DNA from: Rhizodiscina lignyota
Lineage: Eukaryota; Ascomycota; Dothideomycetes; Aulographales; Rhizodiscinaceae
Reading direction: 5' to 3'
NCBI GenBank assembly: GCA_010015805.1
Contig: ML978129.1
Span: forward strand, 806,001-870,000
Length of the DNA: 64,000 bases
Part shown: piece after piece, positions 12,710 to 23,058 of the stretch
Position numbering within the stretch: the stretch's first letter is position 1
How the letters are laid out: each line of letters begins with the position of its first letter
Made by a program: the position numbers and the translations under genes
Notes under the pieces: generated by a model
Databases searched by the model: none
Seen by the model: only the letters and a program-made list of their open reading frames with translations
What the model was told of the DNA's origin: nothing

Positions 12710-13519
12710 ATGTCTCCAAAAGTCATCCTCATTACAGGTGAGAAGGTGACAACTGAGCCTATATCAATTTTTGCTAATGCAATTCACATAGGAGCCAACT
12801 CCGGCGTAGGCTTTGCAACGTCGAAAGTGGTAGCCGGCGCATCACCAGACTTCCATGTCATCATGTCCGGCCGCAATCTTGAGAAAGTCGAAGCCGCAAA
12901 GACCGAAATTGAGGCTGCGGGAGGCGTGAAAGGCCAGCTCTCGACGCTCCATCTTGACATTACCGATGATGCATCGATTGAGAGTGCAGTAACCTACATC
13001 GGCGAGCACTTCGGCCAGCTTGACGCTCTTGTCAACAATGCCGCGGTTGGAGGCATTACTCCGAATCATCGCGAACGGCTTCGGTACTGTATGGAGACGA
13101 ATGTCGTTTCTACGAGGACCCTCTCGCTGGCTATGCAACCACTGCTGCTCAAGTCCGACAATCCGTATTCTATCTACGTGAGCAGCGGCGTCGGCTCGTT
13201 GAAGATGGCTGCCGATGCGCCTGCGGGGGCCACGGGATACCTTGTCGTTGGAGATGCATACCGCTCGAGCAAGGCTGCCGTCAATATGATTATGATTCTC
13301 GAGCACAAAGATACTTACGACACGCAGTTGAAGGTATTCGCGGTGTGCCCTGGATTTGTGGTATCGAACCTCCGCGGGACGAGCGAGGAAGCCAGGACTG
13401 GTGGAGGCAAGGCTGGAGATCCGATGGTTTCTGGACAGACCATCCTGAGCATCGTCGAAGGGAAGCGGGATGCAGATGTCGGCAAGCTTGTTCACAAGGA
13501 TGGCGTGTATCCATGGTAA
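12710..13519 (+). CDS. Short-chain dehydrogenase/reductase (SDR, carbonyl-reductase type)
   Basis: Exons 12710..12737 and 12792..13519, 251 residues. The 54-nt intron is a multiple of three and stop-free, so the unspliced frame is also open, but removal is needed to create the cofactor motif TGANSGVG. Other SDR marks are NNAAVGG, the catalytic serine in YVSSGVGS and the active-site YRSSK. Classical SDRs use NAD(P)H to interconvert carbonyls and alcohols; the single-domain size is normal. No signal peptide is seen, so it is probably cytosolic. It is divergent from the Zn2Cys6 regulator and may be controlled by it. Confidence 0.92.
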   Translation: MSPKVILITGEKVTTEPISIFANAIHIGANSGVGFATSKVVAGASPDFHVIMSGRNLEKVEAAKTEIEAAGGVKGQLSTLHLDITDDASIESAVTYIGEHFGQLDALVNNAAVGGITPNHRERLRYCMETNVVSTRTLSLAMQPLLLKSDNPYSIYVSSGVGSLKMAADAPAGATGYLVVGDAYRSSKAAVNMIMILEHKDTYDTQLKVFAVCPGFVVSNLRGTSEEARTGGGKAGDPMVSGQTILSIVEGKRDADVGKLVHKDGVYPW

Positions 13520-14551
13520 CGCGCTGCGGCTATGGAGTATGTAGACAAGAGCACCTTTTCAAAAACGCTTGTACCTCTTCTGTCAATCTCTTTCTCAATA
13601 CCGTCTGGCTATGCAGCTCGTTACTCTTGACGACGACAGCGTGACGGAAGTCGGTGATGTATCGGAAGTGCTATTTCGAGCGGGCATTGCGCAAGATTTT
13701 CTTCACATGGTCGTACAATGGTGGCGATATCGAGTCAATGGTACCGCCTCTGTTGCACAGCTTTCCTGGACAATGCGATGACAATCTCGGAGAAATGCCC
13801 TGCAGCTCAATGCACCCCGGAGATGAGTTTAGACGAGGATGAGATGCGAGGAAGTACGTTTCATTTCTCAACGCTTTTCGCAGTCTGCCTCGTTGCTGTG
13901 GCACGCAATGACGGCCATCGAGATCAGATCGGCGGGAACAAGGACAGCGTGCGCCCAACCACCGCCACATCAGCGCGCGTGTGAACTGGCAAAAGCGCTC
14001 GCCGAATCCTGTTCCAGGCAGAGGCACTCGCAGGCGGCCTTGGAAGCGGGCGTGTTTGAGGCGCTGGGCCAGCTGTGGTGCCAACTTTTCTTGGTTGCCG
14101 TGCTGCAGCGACGCCACCCGGGAGCGCACATCGCGAATGACAGGCCTGTACCGCTGTTTCAGCAGCCGGCCAATGGGCTTCGAGTGCCGGGGCCAGCGCA
14201 CCCGTGATTGGCGGTGGGTGTGGGGAAAGCGGCTAGGATCGACGCGCAAATGCTCCTCTCCTTGATTGCACAAACGACTCTTTAAAAACAGGAGAGCATC
14301 CCTTCTTCTTGCATTCCTCGCCTTTGCCTCCTCTTCGAACCTCAGCCACCTTCAATTCTCTCAAGAGAAGCCTCTGCTCTTTTCTTCTGCGCAGCTGTCG
14401 CTCGCTCGCTCGCTCATCTGGAAGCGTTTTACTCTCGCTTTTGCAAAGCCTCCAATTCACTTCGTTGTTCGACAAAACACCTCTTCCACCTCCCAACTTC
14501 AAATTTTCTCAACCGACCTCCATTCGCACAGTCTCTAGCAAACTCGACAAA
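13520..14551. other. Intergenic: SDR 3' flank and CT-rich leader of wall-protein gene
   Basis: From ~14,270 to 14,551 the sequence is strongly pyrimidine-rich, with TTTAAAA at ~14,281, and looks like promoter plus 5' UTR of the GPI protein gene. A 200-codon minus-strand ORF at 13,671-14,273 fills the GC-rich middle but I could not connect it with any family. Confidence 0.45.
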
Positions 14552-15365
14552 ATGCGCGCCTCTACCACCTTCGTTCTCTTTGCCAGCGCCGCTCTCGCGG
14601 TCGCTGTTGCTCAAAACAACCCGGAGGACTTCAACGCCGACACCATCCCTCGTGCCTACACTTCGATGGAGCCGGTGCAGCAAATCTGTAAGTTGAAATT
14701 CTCATCCTTATCGCAATCTCGCGTAGATAATGCAAGCACTTAACGCGTCGCTCCTCCCTTGCTATCTTCCACCCACACATCTCAAACACGGATCTTGAAA
14801 ATCTATTAACACAAAGGCAGCCGACGGTCAAGTCCAGAATCCTGGAGGCACTCCAACGCCATACGAGTCGACCACTCCGTCTTCTCCAGAGACCACCCCA
14901 ACTCCCGTCGTCTCTGTCTCTGTCTCTACCGCGCCACCAGCACCACCAGTCTACTCTAGCGTCAAGACTAGCGTCGTGGTCTCCGTGTCCGTGTCTGTTC
15001 CGTCCTCTGCTCCGGCTGCTCCACCATCTTCCGCGCCACCAGCTCCTCCAGCTCCTCCGGCGCCGGCTGTCAACAGCAGCACCCCGGCAGCACCTGTCCC
15101 GGTCACCAGCACTGCAACCCCCGTCGCGCCCAGCGTCCCCCAGACCTATCCGGCTGGCAACTCGACCACTAGTGTTGTCGCGACGCTGAGCAGCACCGCA
15201 ACGGCAACGATCTCGGGCTCGACTGGCAGCGGCGGCAGCAGCACCCCTGCTGGTGGTGAGTCGGCTACGAGCAGCGCCCCGAGTGAAGTTAGTACTGCTG
15301 GAGCCGCCATGGTGACGGCTATGGGCTACGGCGTCGTTGGTCTCGTCGGCCTTTTGGTCGTCTAA
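14552..15365 (+). CDS. Secreted GPI-anchored Ser/Thr/Ala/Pro-rich cell-wall protein
   Basis: Exons 14552..14687 and 14821..15365, 226 residues. The second AG of the acceptor region (14,819-14,820) must be used to stay in frame. Residues 1-20 form a signal peptide (FVLFASAALAVAVAQ). The junction creates QQISDGQVQNPGG, resembling the ISDGQ motif of PIR-type wall proteins. The centre is a low-complexity Ser/Thr/Pro/Val tract with runs such as APPAPPAPPAPA, expected to be heavily O-mannosylated. The C-terminus has a small-residue stretch and the hydrophobic tail GYGVVGLVGLLVV, as expected for GPI addition. Likely a plasma-membrane or wall structural protein; no enzymatic domain is visible. Confidence 0.85.
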
Positions 15366-15905
15366 GTTCCCTATCATGGCTTCGGCGTTTCATGTGAATG
15401 GGTGCATTGACGTAATGGTGCTGAGAGAAAGATTGACTTCATGGGGGAATTTGACTTGGGGGAGAATTCGTAATCTTGCCGGCGAGACACCATTTTCAAT
15501 TTTGGAGGCATGGCTCACCTTGGATGGCTGAAGTTTAGTGAATGGGGACGAGGAGAAGTAGTCTGTCAAGGTGAACAGAAAGCAAAACTCATAACTCAAC
15601 TGCCTCAATGTCCTTCAATGTAAACAATAAGCATTAAGGTCGATTGGCGGCAGCCTAGATAGCGTAAATGACGAAACATACACGCTAAATCAATTCCGCA
15701 CCCTCATTCGATGCACTCGTGCCTGCCCATGGAGGTGACAAAATAATTGAGTCCGAGTATTTATCCAAAACATACAGCTTCGGTGTGTACAAACTGCATT
15801 AACTCCCGAAGACAAACATCCCCGCAGTTCAATATTGCGCGGCCATGACTCAACTATCTTGTCACCAGACGTCCTTGCCGCCTTCATCTGCCCTTCGCTC
15901 ATACT
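15366..15905. other. Convergent intergenic region, no gene seen
   Basis: Holds the 3' UTRs of the wall-protein gene (plus) and of the hypothetical gene (minus). No RNA gene or plausible ORF was found. Confidence 0.5.
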
Positions 15906-17645
15906 TCAAGGGAATCTCGGAACCTCCACCTTAACCTCAGTCGCCGTTCTCCAGCGTGCCCCCGTACGCCGAATTTCTCTTCCGCTCAGTGTCCAGAGCA
16001 CTAAATACATATGCATAATCACCTCGCCAGCGCAGAAAACACGAACAGTTCCCAAGGTTGTCCACTCGTTTCCAGATGGATCTAAGGGTCGTTGAATGCC
16101 CTTGTCGGTATCCACGTTTCGTCCACAGCGGACTGACCAGCCGAGTGATCCTTCGCCGATTGTCTTGCACAGGGATTCCCAGAATGCAATTTGCTTATCT
16201 AATGGCCAACTGGTAGTATCGAATTCCCAAGAGCCTCGAGTGTGCTTGCCGATGGGGCCATGTTCGATTGGTTTGTAGCGTTTCACGAGATTCTGAATGT
16301 TCGCGAGATTGGCGAGCGCCATGGTTATGTAGGACGATTCTGCGAAGGACTTGTTCGAAACTGGTGGATCTGGAGCATGTACTTCGAACGGGAGCGTAGA
16401 TAGTGACATAGCGGAGCTCACTGGGACTGTTGTACGATCACCTGCTGTTAAAGGTCGAATGGGCTTGTTTACAGCTTCTTCCTGGAACCGCTGTGAGCGG
16501 GGGCGACTGCCGATTATATGTTTCTTGTCGTTGTAAGGTTTGCTGGGCGAATAGTTTGCCTTTGCTGCCATAATATCGTTTGTGCACTCTGGCACAAGAC
16601 CCGTGATCGCAATTGGAGCAAACGAGGTATCCGGCACGTCGCCTCCGACAGGAAACAAAGGCCGCTGGGGACTCGCAAGTACCTGAATATCACTTGTCTG
16701 TGGCGCGCCTGGTACTTCAGTGCGCGCGTGTGAGACACGCTCTGCTTCATCATCACACTCAGCCTGGATCTGACTGCTAGAGCCACGATATATTTGCGTA
16801 GCAGGAGACAAACGCGGTTGTAGTGGTGACCCGGGCGCAAGGACTTCCACGGGAATCGGCTGTGACTGCTGAGTGGTGACTTGGGACGTGTCGGTACTTG
16901 TGGCGCTAAGCCCATAGTCTGACGGGAGCAACGAGTTCAAGCTATCTGGCTGCGGCGTTCGGGGTCGTGCGCTATGACGGCCATGTCCGTTCTCATGATC
17001 CGAAAGGTTGTGGTCCTGTTGTGGCATGGCATTTGGCACCGCGAGTTCGAGGCTCGCGGTTTCGGCAGTATAATGTTGGCTATCATTCTCCTCGTCACTT
17101 GAAAGACGAATCCGCTTAGGCGGTGGTAGTCGAGACTCGTCGGAAATATGAAGGCCACTAATTGGAAAGTTTTTATTCTCCAACTGAGAGATCAACTGGC
17201 TCTCCAGCGCGGAGAATGCGAATTGAGTGTCGAATATGATGTTACTATCCGTCTGATCATAGTTTATCGGTCTTTTTCGATTGAGGCTCCTAGAGCTACG
17301 CTGCCAGATCTCCTGTATCTGCTCGAGCCTTTCCATAGGCGAGCTCCGAGGTCGCTGATGCCCATCTTGGTGAATGCTCAGCATCTGAGACAGCTCTGGA
17401 GCCGTTGTTCCCCGGTTGCTCATATCGGTAACATGTCCAATCTGGCTCCGCGTACCGCCAGGGTAGGTTGGCTGCAGTTGTTCAGAAGGTGCAGGCGTCT
17501 GATTGGCAGAGGCCCTCTCACCCGACTCGCGCGAGAGATGGAGTGAAGTGCTCGGTTTGTACTTGAGATAGGCAGCGGCTTGCGCGAGGTATCGATCGTC
17601 TTCTTTGCGAGATGTAGACGCGCTGATGTGTACCAACAGCTCCAT
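15906..17645 (-). CDS. Conserved hypothetical fungal protein, 579 aa
   Basis: Single exon on the minus strand from ATG 17,645 to a stop at 15,906. The N-terminus MELLVHISASTSRKEDDRY and a segment around FDTQFAFSALESQL look conserved, as does the C-terminal ~150-residue block (WPLDKQIAFWESLCKTIGEG, then VRVFCAGEVIMHMYLVLWTL). The middle is long, polar and Ser/Pro/Gln-rich and probably disordered, with a basic patch PPPKRIRLSSDEE that could be a nuclear localisation signal. No known catalytic motif or membrane helix is seen. I recognise the style of a fungus-restricted nuclear protein but not a function. Confidence 0.75.
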   Translation of the reverse strand: MELLVHISASTSRKEDDRYLAQAAAYLKYKPSTSLHLSRESGERASANQTPAPSEQLQPTYPGGTRSQIGHVTDMSNRGTTAPELSQMLSIHQDGHQRPRSSPMERLEQIQEIWQRSSRSLNRKRPINYDQTDSNIIFDTQFAFSALESQLISQLENKNFPISGLHISDESRLPPPKRIRLSSDEENDSQHYTAETASLELAVPNAMPQQDHNLSDHENGHGRHSARPRTPQPDSLNSLLPSDYGLSATSTDTSQVTTQQSQPIPVEVLAPGSPLQPRLSPATQIYRGSSSQIQAECDDEAERVSHARTEVPGAPQTSDIQVLASPQRPLFPVGGDVPDTSFAPIAITGLVPECTNDIMAAKANYSPSKPYNDKKHIIGSRPRSQRFQEEAVNKPIRPLTAGDRTTVPVSSAMSLSTLPFEVHAPDPPVSNKSFAESSYITMALANLANIQNLVKRYKPIEHGPIGKHTRGSWEFDTTSWPLDKQIAFWESLCKTIGEGSLGWSVRCGRNVDTDKGIQRPLDPSGNEWTTLGTVRVFCAGEVIMHMYLVLWTLSGREIRRTGARWRTATEVKVEVPRFP

Positions 17646-19047
17646 GCTCTTTTAGCGTACTCGATAATCTTTGAGTTATGGAACTGGCGATTCACACACC
17701 GTGTAGGCGTCTTCGGGCAGCAGGGTGCTGTGATGGGTTATAGACCGATAGAGCACCCCAATTGAAGATGTTGTACTACTCATCTTTGCGATTCTTCCTC
17801 CGTATGCTTCACACAACCCGGCTGGTCAAACAATTGGTCAGTGTCTTGTTTCGCTTTGCGTTCTTCACGATGCTGACAGGGTGGTTCTTCGGGAATTCTC
17901 GATGCAAGTTCTGTAAAGCAGAAGGGAATGACCTCGGGAAAGCGATCTGATTGACGTGTCTTAGGGCTGGGGCTTTCACCCGACGCGTGACGCGCTAGCA
18001 CGTGCACTTCATTTACCCGACGTCCTGACGTCCCGACGCGACATAAGCACCTCAGGCAAAGACCTCACTTCGTGAAATTGAGGAGAAATTTGTATTGATC
18101 TAAACTCCTTCCTACAAGGCGTATGCGACGCAGACATTCTCCTAATCGACGGCAAGATTGAACGAATCACAGACTTGGGAACCATTCACGGATAGACGAC
18201 GTTTACAACTTCAACCTTATCCTCATTAAGGGATTGCTGCCACAATCCGCCGTGCGCTCCGCGCTGATCGGACGAGACTGCATTGGCTGTGACCAGAGGA
18301 CATACATATCCTCCGATAGCTGTAGGCAACGTTTTCGCCCCGTATCCGATGGGATAGTTGAAAGAAGCATATTAGTACCAACCGCTTTTGAGCGATATGG
18401 GAAATATACGAGCATGCCCATGCGCACTAGTACCTTGGCAAAGGAGGGGAGAACTGGTGGGCTGCTTACACTTTCTCTTCAGCTCCTCTGCAGCTCATCT
18501 CTCGTTCTTCCTTCTTATGGCTTAGGTGCTTCAAATGTTATCCCATGCTTCTCGCTTCTTTGGAGCAGCCCTACTTGTAATCCGCCGACGTCCTTAGTGA
18601 CATGCTTAGGTACCGATGCAACGATCAGGGTCTGCCTGCAGTCGTCAGATTATCTAACAGTTCATTCGCTGTGTACATTGATAAGTCATCCTTGGCAATG
18701 CTTAGCGCCGAGATGCGATTGATGCCCCAGGTCGATTCCCCACGAATCACTGATTCGTGCCACCAACAACAGCGAAGAAGCTATCCAATCGGACAATATC
18801 GTGGATTAATCGCGAGCTGAAGCTTCTTCTCCAGCATCATGAGCGTTGTTACTATAAAGTGAAAGGATGTTTGCCCATATTCGCTTAGGGTAGACATCTA
18901 CCTTACTGGGTTCTTCCATTCGATCTATATCAATCTGCGTTTCTGAATTGAGCTTCTCATTTAGTCCCGCTCTCAGCTTGTCTTGTTCATTTTCCAATTC
19001 TCAGCTTCTTTTGATTCGACTTCCTTCACTGACGCTGCGGCCTTGCC
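17646..19047. other. Intergenic stretch with a possible amidohydrolase relic and paired GACGTC sites
   Basis: About 1.4 kb. Two GACGTC palindromes occur 8 bp apart at 18,019-18,032. Near 18,137-18,195 the plus strand reads ADILLIDGKIERITDLG before a stop, which resembles the N-terminus of amidohydrolases but has no continuing gene. The last ~100 bases are the leader of the reductase gene. No complete gene is supported. Confidence 0.4.
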
Positions 19048-20156
19048 ATGGCGGTGAGCGGCACCGATCTTGCAATTCCAAAGGGCTCCCTGGTAGTTGT
19101 TACAGGTGCCAACGGATATATTGGCAGCAATGTTGTTGACCAACTTCTTCTTACTGGTTACCGTGTAAGAGGGACTGTTCGCAACATGAAGCATGCAGAG
19201 TGGATGCAGCCTCTTCTCGACGAGAAATACGGCAAGGGGAAGTTTGAGCTCGCTGAGGTAAAGGACATGGCAGCGAAGGGTGCCTTCAATGAGGTTGTGA
19301 AGGGAGCATCCGGCTTCTGCCATGTTGCAACACCAGTGATGGTATCATTTGACCCGAACGAAGGCGTCCCAATCGTCGTCAATGGTATTCTTCACGCACT
19401 GGAAGCTGCCGCCAGCGAGCCCTCTGTTAAGCGAGTGGTCATGACTTCGTCCTCCACCGCAGCTGCCAGTCCACAACCGAACAAGGTATTCACCATGGAC
19501 GAGAATACGTGGAACGAGGACGCCGTCAAAGCAGCATGGGCTCCACCACCATACGAAGGCCTTCAGCGCCGGCTCGACGTCTACTCGGCCAGCAAAACAC
19601 AAGCTGAACAGGCTGCATGGAAGTTCATGAAGGAGAAGAATCCGGGCTTTGTTCTAAATTGTGTACTGCCGAATATGAATATTGGGCATATCCTCTCCGT
19701 CAAGGACCAAGGCTATCCGAGCACCTCTGGCTGGGTTAGAGCACTCTGGGACGGCTTTAAAGGCCACGAAGATCTCGAGTACAAGTGAGTCTCATATACT
19801 CTTGCGCGAGCATGCAAAATTCAACCGCCGGACTAATTGATTTCTGCAGTCCTCCGCAATACTATATCAATGTCCAGGACAATGCTCGAGTACATATAGC
19901 GGGTCTCATTTATTCTGATGTGAAAGGAGAAAGATTGTACTCATTCGCCCACCCGTACAATTGGAATGATATGCTTGCCGTACTCAGGAAACTGTATCCG
20001 GACAGGAAATTTCACGAAGACTATTCTGACATTGGGCATGACCTCAGTAAGGTGGCGAACGAGCGCGCCGAGGAGCTCGTGAAGCGTTTTGGACAACCAG
20101 GATGGACAAGCTTGGAGGACTCTATCAAGGCAGTCACAGATACGATCGTGTCATGA
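19048..20156 (+). CDS. NADPH-dependent aldehyde/ketone reductase, GRE2/dihydroflavonol-reductase family
   Basis: Exons 19048..19784 and 19850..20156, 347 residues. The 65-nt intron uses GTGAGT and restores EYNPPQYYINVQD. It is an extended SDR: TGANGYIGS binds the nucleotide near residue 20, RGTVRN follows strand 2, TSSSTAA supplies the catalytic Ser, and YSASKTQAE the Tyr-Lys pair. Length and motifs match yeast Gre2-type methylglyoxal/isovaleraldehyde reductases, soluble NADPH enzymes that detoxify or reduce aldehydes and ketones. The downstream neighbour, eIF3d, is on the same strand but unrelated. Confidence 0.92.
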
Positions 20157-20456
20157 CTCGATGCAAGGGCGCAGGAAGCTTTCGCTTGATTTTAGGTTCA
20201 CTTTGACTATGGAAGCCTATTAGTCTTTAAGCTAGTTCCTCAGTGAGTATGTAGCACTCAAACCAGAGTAACAAATTCCCACCAACCATTATCACGATTA
20301 CTCTCTGAACACATCCATCGTCGTTGCTAACGTCACGTGATGTGTATTTTTAGCGCGGGGCGAGCGCCAAGATTTCCGCTCCCACAAGAATTCCACACTT
20401 TTAAACATCGTGAACTTGCGCTTCTTCCTGCGTCAACTCAAATTATCATCACCAAC

Positions 20457-22304
20457 ATGGCGCCGATTTCACTTGTTGATGTTGTTGGGGCAATGCCCGA
20501 AACAACAGATAAATGGGGCCCCTCCGAAACGAAAGACACGATGATAAATGGCGTGCCATATGCGCCATACTCAAAATCGGACAAACTTGGACGCATGGCC
20601 GACTGGACAGAAGGGAAGGACAGAGACCGGGGAGGAAGACAGCAGTATGGCGGCAGAAACTACAGAGGTGCGACTCTGCGAACTAAGTGTAATCGATTCC
20701 ACGTCATTACTAACTTCTAGAAGACCAGCAAACGTACGGCGCGAATCAACAGAATCCATTTGCGATCCAAGCAGCGGAAGAAGAAGCTACTTTCTCAGTT
20801 GTCGACAACACCCGCACATCAGCAAGAACTCGAGGCTTCGGTCGAGGAGGTGGGACTATCTTCCGAGGTCGGGGACAACGTGGTGGCCAAACACAACGTG
20901 GAGGACGAGGTACATTCCAGCGTGTTGGAGGAAGAGGTGGGCAACAGGGATACGATTCGCGCGGCGGCCGAGGTGGCAGGCGCGGAGGCCGTTATGGATG
21001 GAGAGACGACAAGCCACAGCGCAATCGGGATGCCTCGGTCAACGTCAAGCCAGACTGGACGCTTCTGGAAGAAATTGACTTTGTCAGACTGGCGAAGCTC
21101 AATCTGGAGACAAATGAGGGCGAGGAGATTGATAGCTATGGCTTTCTCTACTACTACGATAAGGCCTACGACCGGAACCCGGGAGCGAAGACCTCAGAGA
21201 GGAAACTCAACGTTCTTGAACGAGCTGCGTACAATGTCACAACCTCAAGCGACCCTATCATCCAAGATCTCGCAGATAAGGACGAAGCAACCGTTTTTGC
21301 TACCGACAATATTCTCAGCATGCTCATGTGTGCCCCTCGCTCCGTCCATTCCTGGGACCTTGTCATCACTCATCAGGGCAACAAGATCTTCATTGACAAG
21401 AGAGAAGGTTCAAACCTGGACATGGTCACTGTGAATGAGAACGCGGCTGACGCGCCTCTTGAGGCTTCTGAGGGCAACAAGGACACCATCAACAGCCCTA
21501 GTGCGCTAATGATGGAGGCGACGCATATCAACAACGTCTTCCCCATCCAAGTTGTTATTGAGTCCGACACTCAAAGAAAAGACATGGCAAACGAGCATCC
21601 ATTCTACAATCCGAATGTTGAGACCGACCCTCCAGCTTCGAAAGCGTACAAGTACCGCCGATTCGATCTCTCTCTGGAGCGCGATGAGGAGCCGCTGCAC
21701 CTGATCGTCCGAACAGAGCTCGATGCGATAATGAAGAATAACATCAGCGGAGACGACCAATATCTCGTCATCAAGGCCCTGAACGAATTTGATAGCAAGG
21801 CGCCAGGAAGCGGCGGTGCTCTTGACTGGCGGTCCAACCTCTCCAGCAGACGCGGTGCTGTCGTTGCTACTGAGATGAAGAATAACAGCTGCAAGCTTGC
21901 CAGATGGACTGTACAGTCGGTGCTTGCCAACGCAGATGTCATGAGGCTTGGGTAAGTCTATTTTCCGAATCGCTGTGGGTGCACTTTTCTGACATGAGCA
22001 TAGATTTGTCTCCCGCGCAAACCCCCGAACGCCGAACGACCACGTCATTCTCGGCGTGCTGCCCTACAAGCCTCGTGATTTCGCGGCTCAGATGAATCTG
22101 AACCTTGCGAATGGCTGGGGTATTGTGAGGACGATTGTCGACATGTGTCTCAAGATGTCAGAGGGCAAGTACGTGCTCATCAAGGATCCCAACAAGAGCG
22201 TGCTGCGCCTGTACCAGGTGCCTAATGATACCTTTGAGGAAGAGGGTAGCATTGCAGGAACTCAGACGATAGAGGAGGCTGATGGTGAGGAAGGTGGTTC
22301 GTAA
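20457..22304 (+). CDS. Eukaryotic translation initiation factor 3 subunit D
   Basis: Exons 20457..20667, 20721..21951 and 22004..22304, 580 residues. Intron 1 (53 nt) ends CTTCTAG and intron 2 (52 nt) CATAG. Recognised from WGPSE and [14 protein letters not shown] at the start, [42 protein letters not shown]-like HPFYNPNVE and the C-terminal [20 protein letters not shown]. An RG/RGG-rich insert ([16 protein letters not shown]) at ~residues 105-165 is typical and probably binds RNA. eIF3d is a cytosolic subunit of the eIF3 complex that contacts the 40S ribosome and the mRNA cap. The acidic tail is intact, so it looks fully functional. Confidence 0.97.
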
Positions 22305-22908
22305 GAATATGGATTGGCCCGGGAATGACTGGATGGTTGAATCGAGCAGTTCATTCGAATAATGCGATACGAAAAACGGCGTGACGCATTAAAATCAGTG
22401 CAAGAAGCCTTTATCTCAGCCGGACAGTCTTCATTATGAGCCACGAACAATTTATGTTCTGTGTGTGTAAATTGATACGGATTCATAAGCACTCACTGGG
22501 TGAATTAGCTACCAAGTTGTGTTATGGCGTCTGCTCCTCTTCGACAATTTCAACTTAAACTTGAATAGTAGTTTGCTTTTGTCATCTGGAGAAAGGGTAA
22601 TCATCCGTACTGTGCATTATCGAACCGGTGATGTGTTCTGAATTCAAATAGAGCGGTTAGTTAACGTGGACGGTAAATTCGGTTGGGAGTAGAACAGACC
22701 GGACGGAGTTATTGGATGTGATCTAAATGTAGATCGATCAGTGCCCCTGAAAGCTTAACATTTGTAAAGAATCATCTAAATAAAGTCTGCAGGGGAGAAA
22801 ATACAAGGGGCGAATCTTGAAGCAGTGATAGAATCCATAGAAACACAACTTTTTTTAGATTGAAATACTATATATATAGTACACAATTTCAAATCTCAGA
22901 AATTTTAC
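22305..22908. other. Intergenic: eIF3d 3' flank and Pol III upstream region
   Basis: AT-rich stretch ending in ACTATATATATAGT (about 22,867-22,880), a palindromic TATA-like element ~30 bp before the tRNA-like gene. No ORF is supported. Confidence 0.45.
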
Positions 22909-23048
22909 TCCGTTATGGTGTATCGGCTAGCATCGCCCGCGTCAGTTTACCTCTCCCGTCTTTTACTCCAACAATTGACTAACGTCCAATCAGTTTCATT
23001 CAGAAAGCTCGTGCCGGGCAGAGCCGGGTTCGACTCCCGGTAACGGAA
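22909..23048 (+). tRNA. Intron-containing tRNA-like gene, anticodon unresolved
   Basis: Acceptor arms TCCGTTA (22,909) and TAACGGA (23,041) pair perfectly. The D arm GTGT/GCAT encloses an 8-nt loop containing CGG. The T arm CCGGG-TTCGACT-CCCGG is perfect, and an anticodon stem GCCCG (22,935) pairs with CGGGC (23,015). The A box (TGGTGTATCGG) and B box (GGTTCGACTCC) match consensus, TTTTT at 23,054 would stop Pol III, and a TATA element lies upstream. About 75 nt separate the anticodon-stem halves, implying an unusually long intron. The loop begins CGTCAG, so the universal U33 is not where expected. If Asp (GTC) is intended, one base is missing; it may be a pseudogene or unusually spliced. Confidence 0.6.
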
Positions 23049-23053
23049 ATATC

Positions 23054-23058
23054 TTTTT
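23054..23058 (+). terminator. Pol III T5 terminator of the tRNA-like gene
   Basis: A run of five T residues begins 6 bases after the discriminator position, the usual end signal for RNA polymerase III. Confidence 0.55.

Noticed and set aside
13671-14273. 200-codon minus-strand ORF with Arg/Leu-rich text
   Set aside because: No family resemblance, no clear promoter, and it overlaps the GC-rich 5' region of the wall-protein gene; open frames of this length arise readily in GC-rich DNA.
18234-18722. 162-codon plus-strand ORF
   Set aside because: No recognisable domain; lies in a region with decayed-looking fragments.
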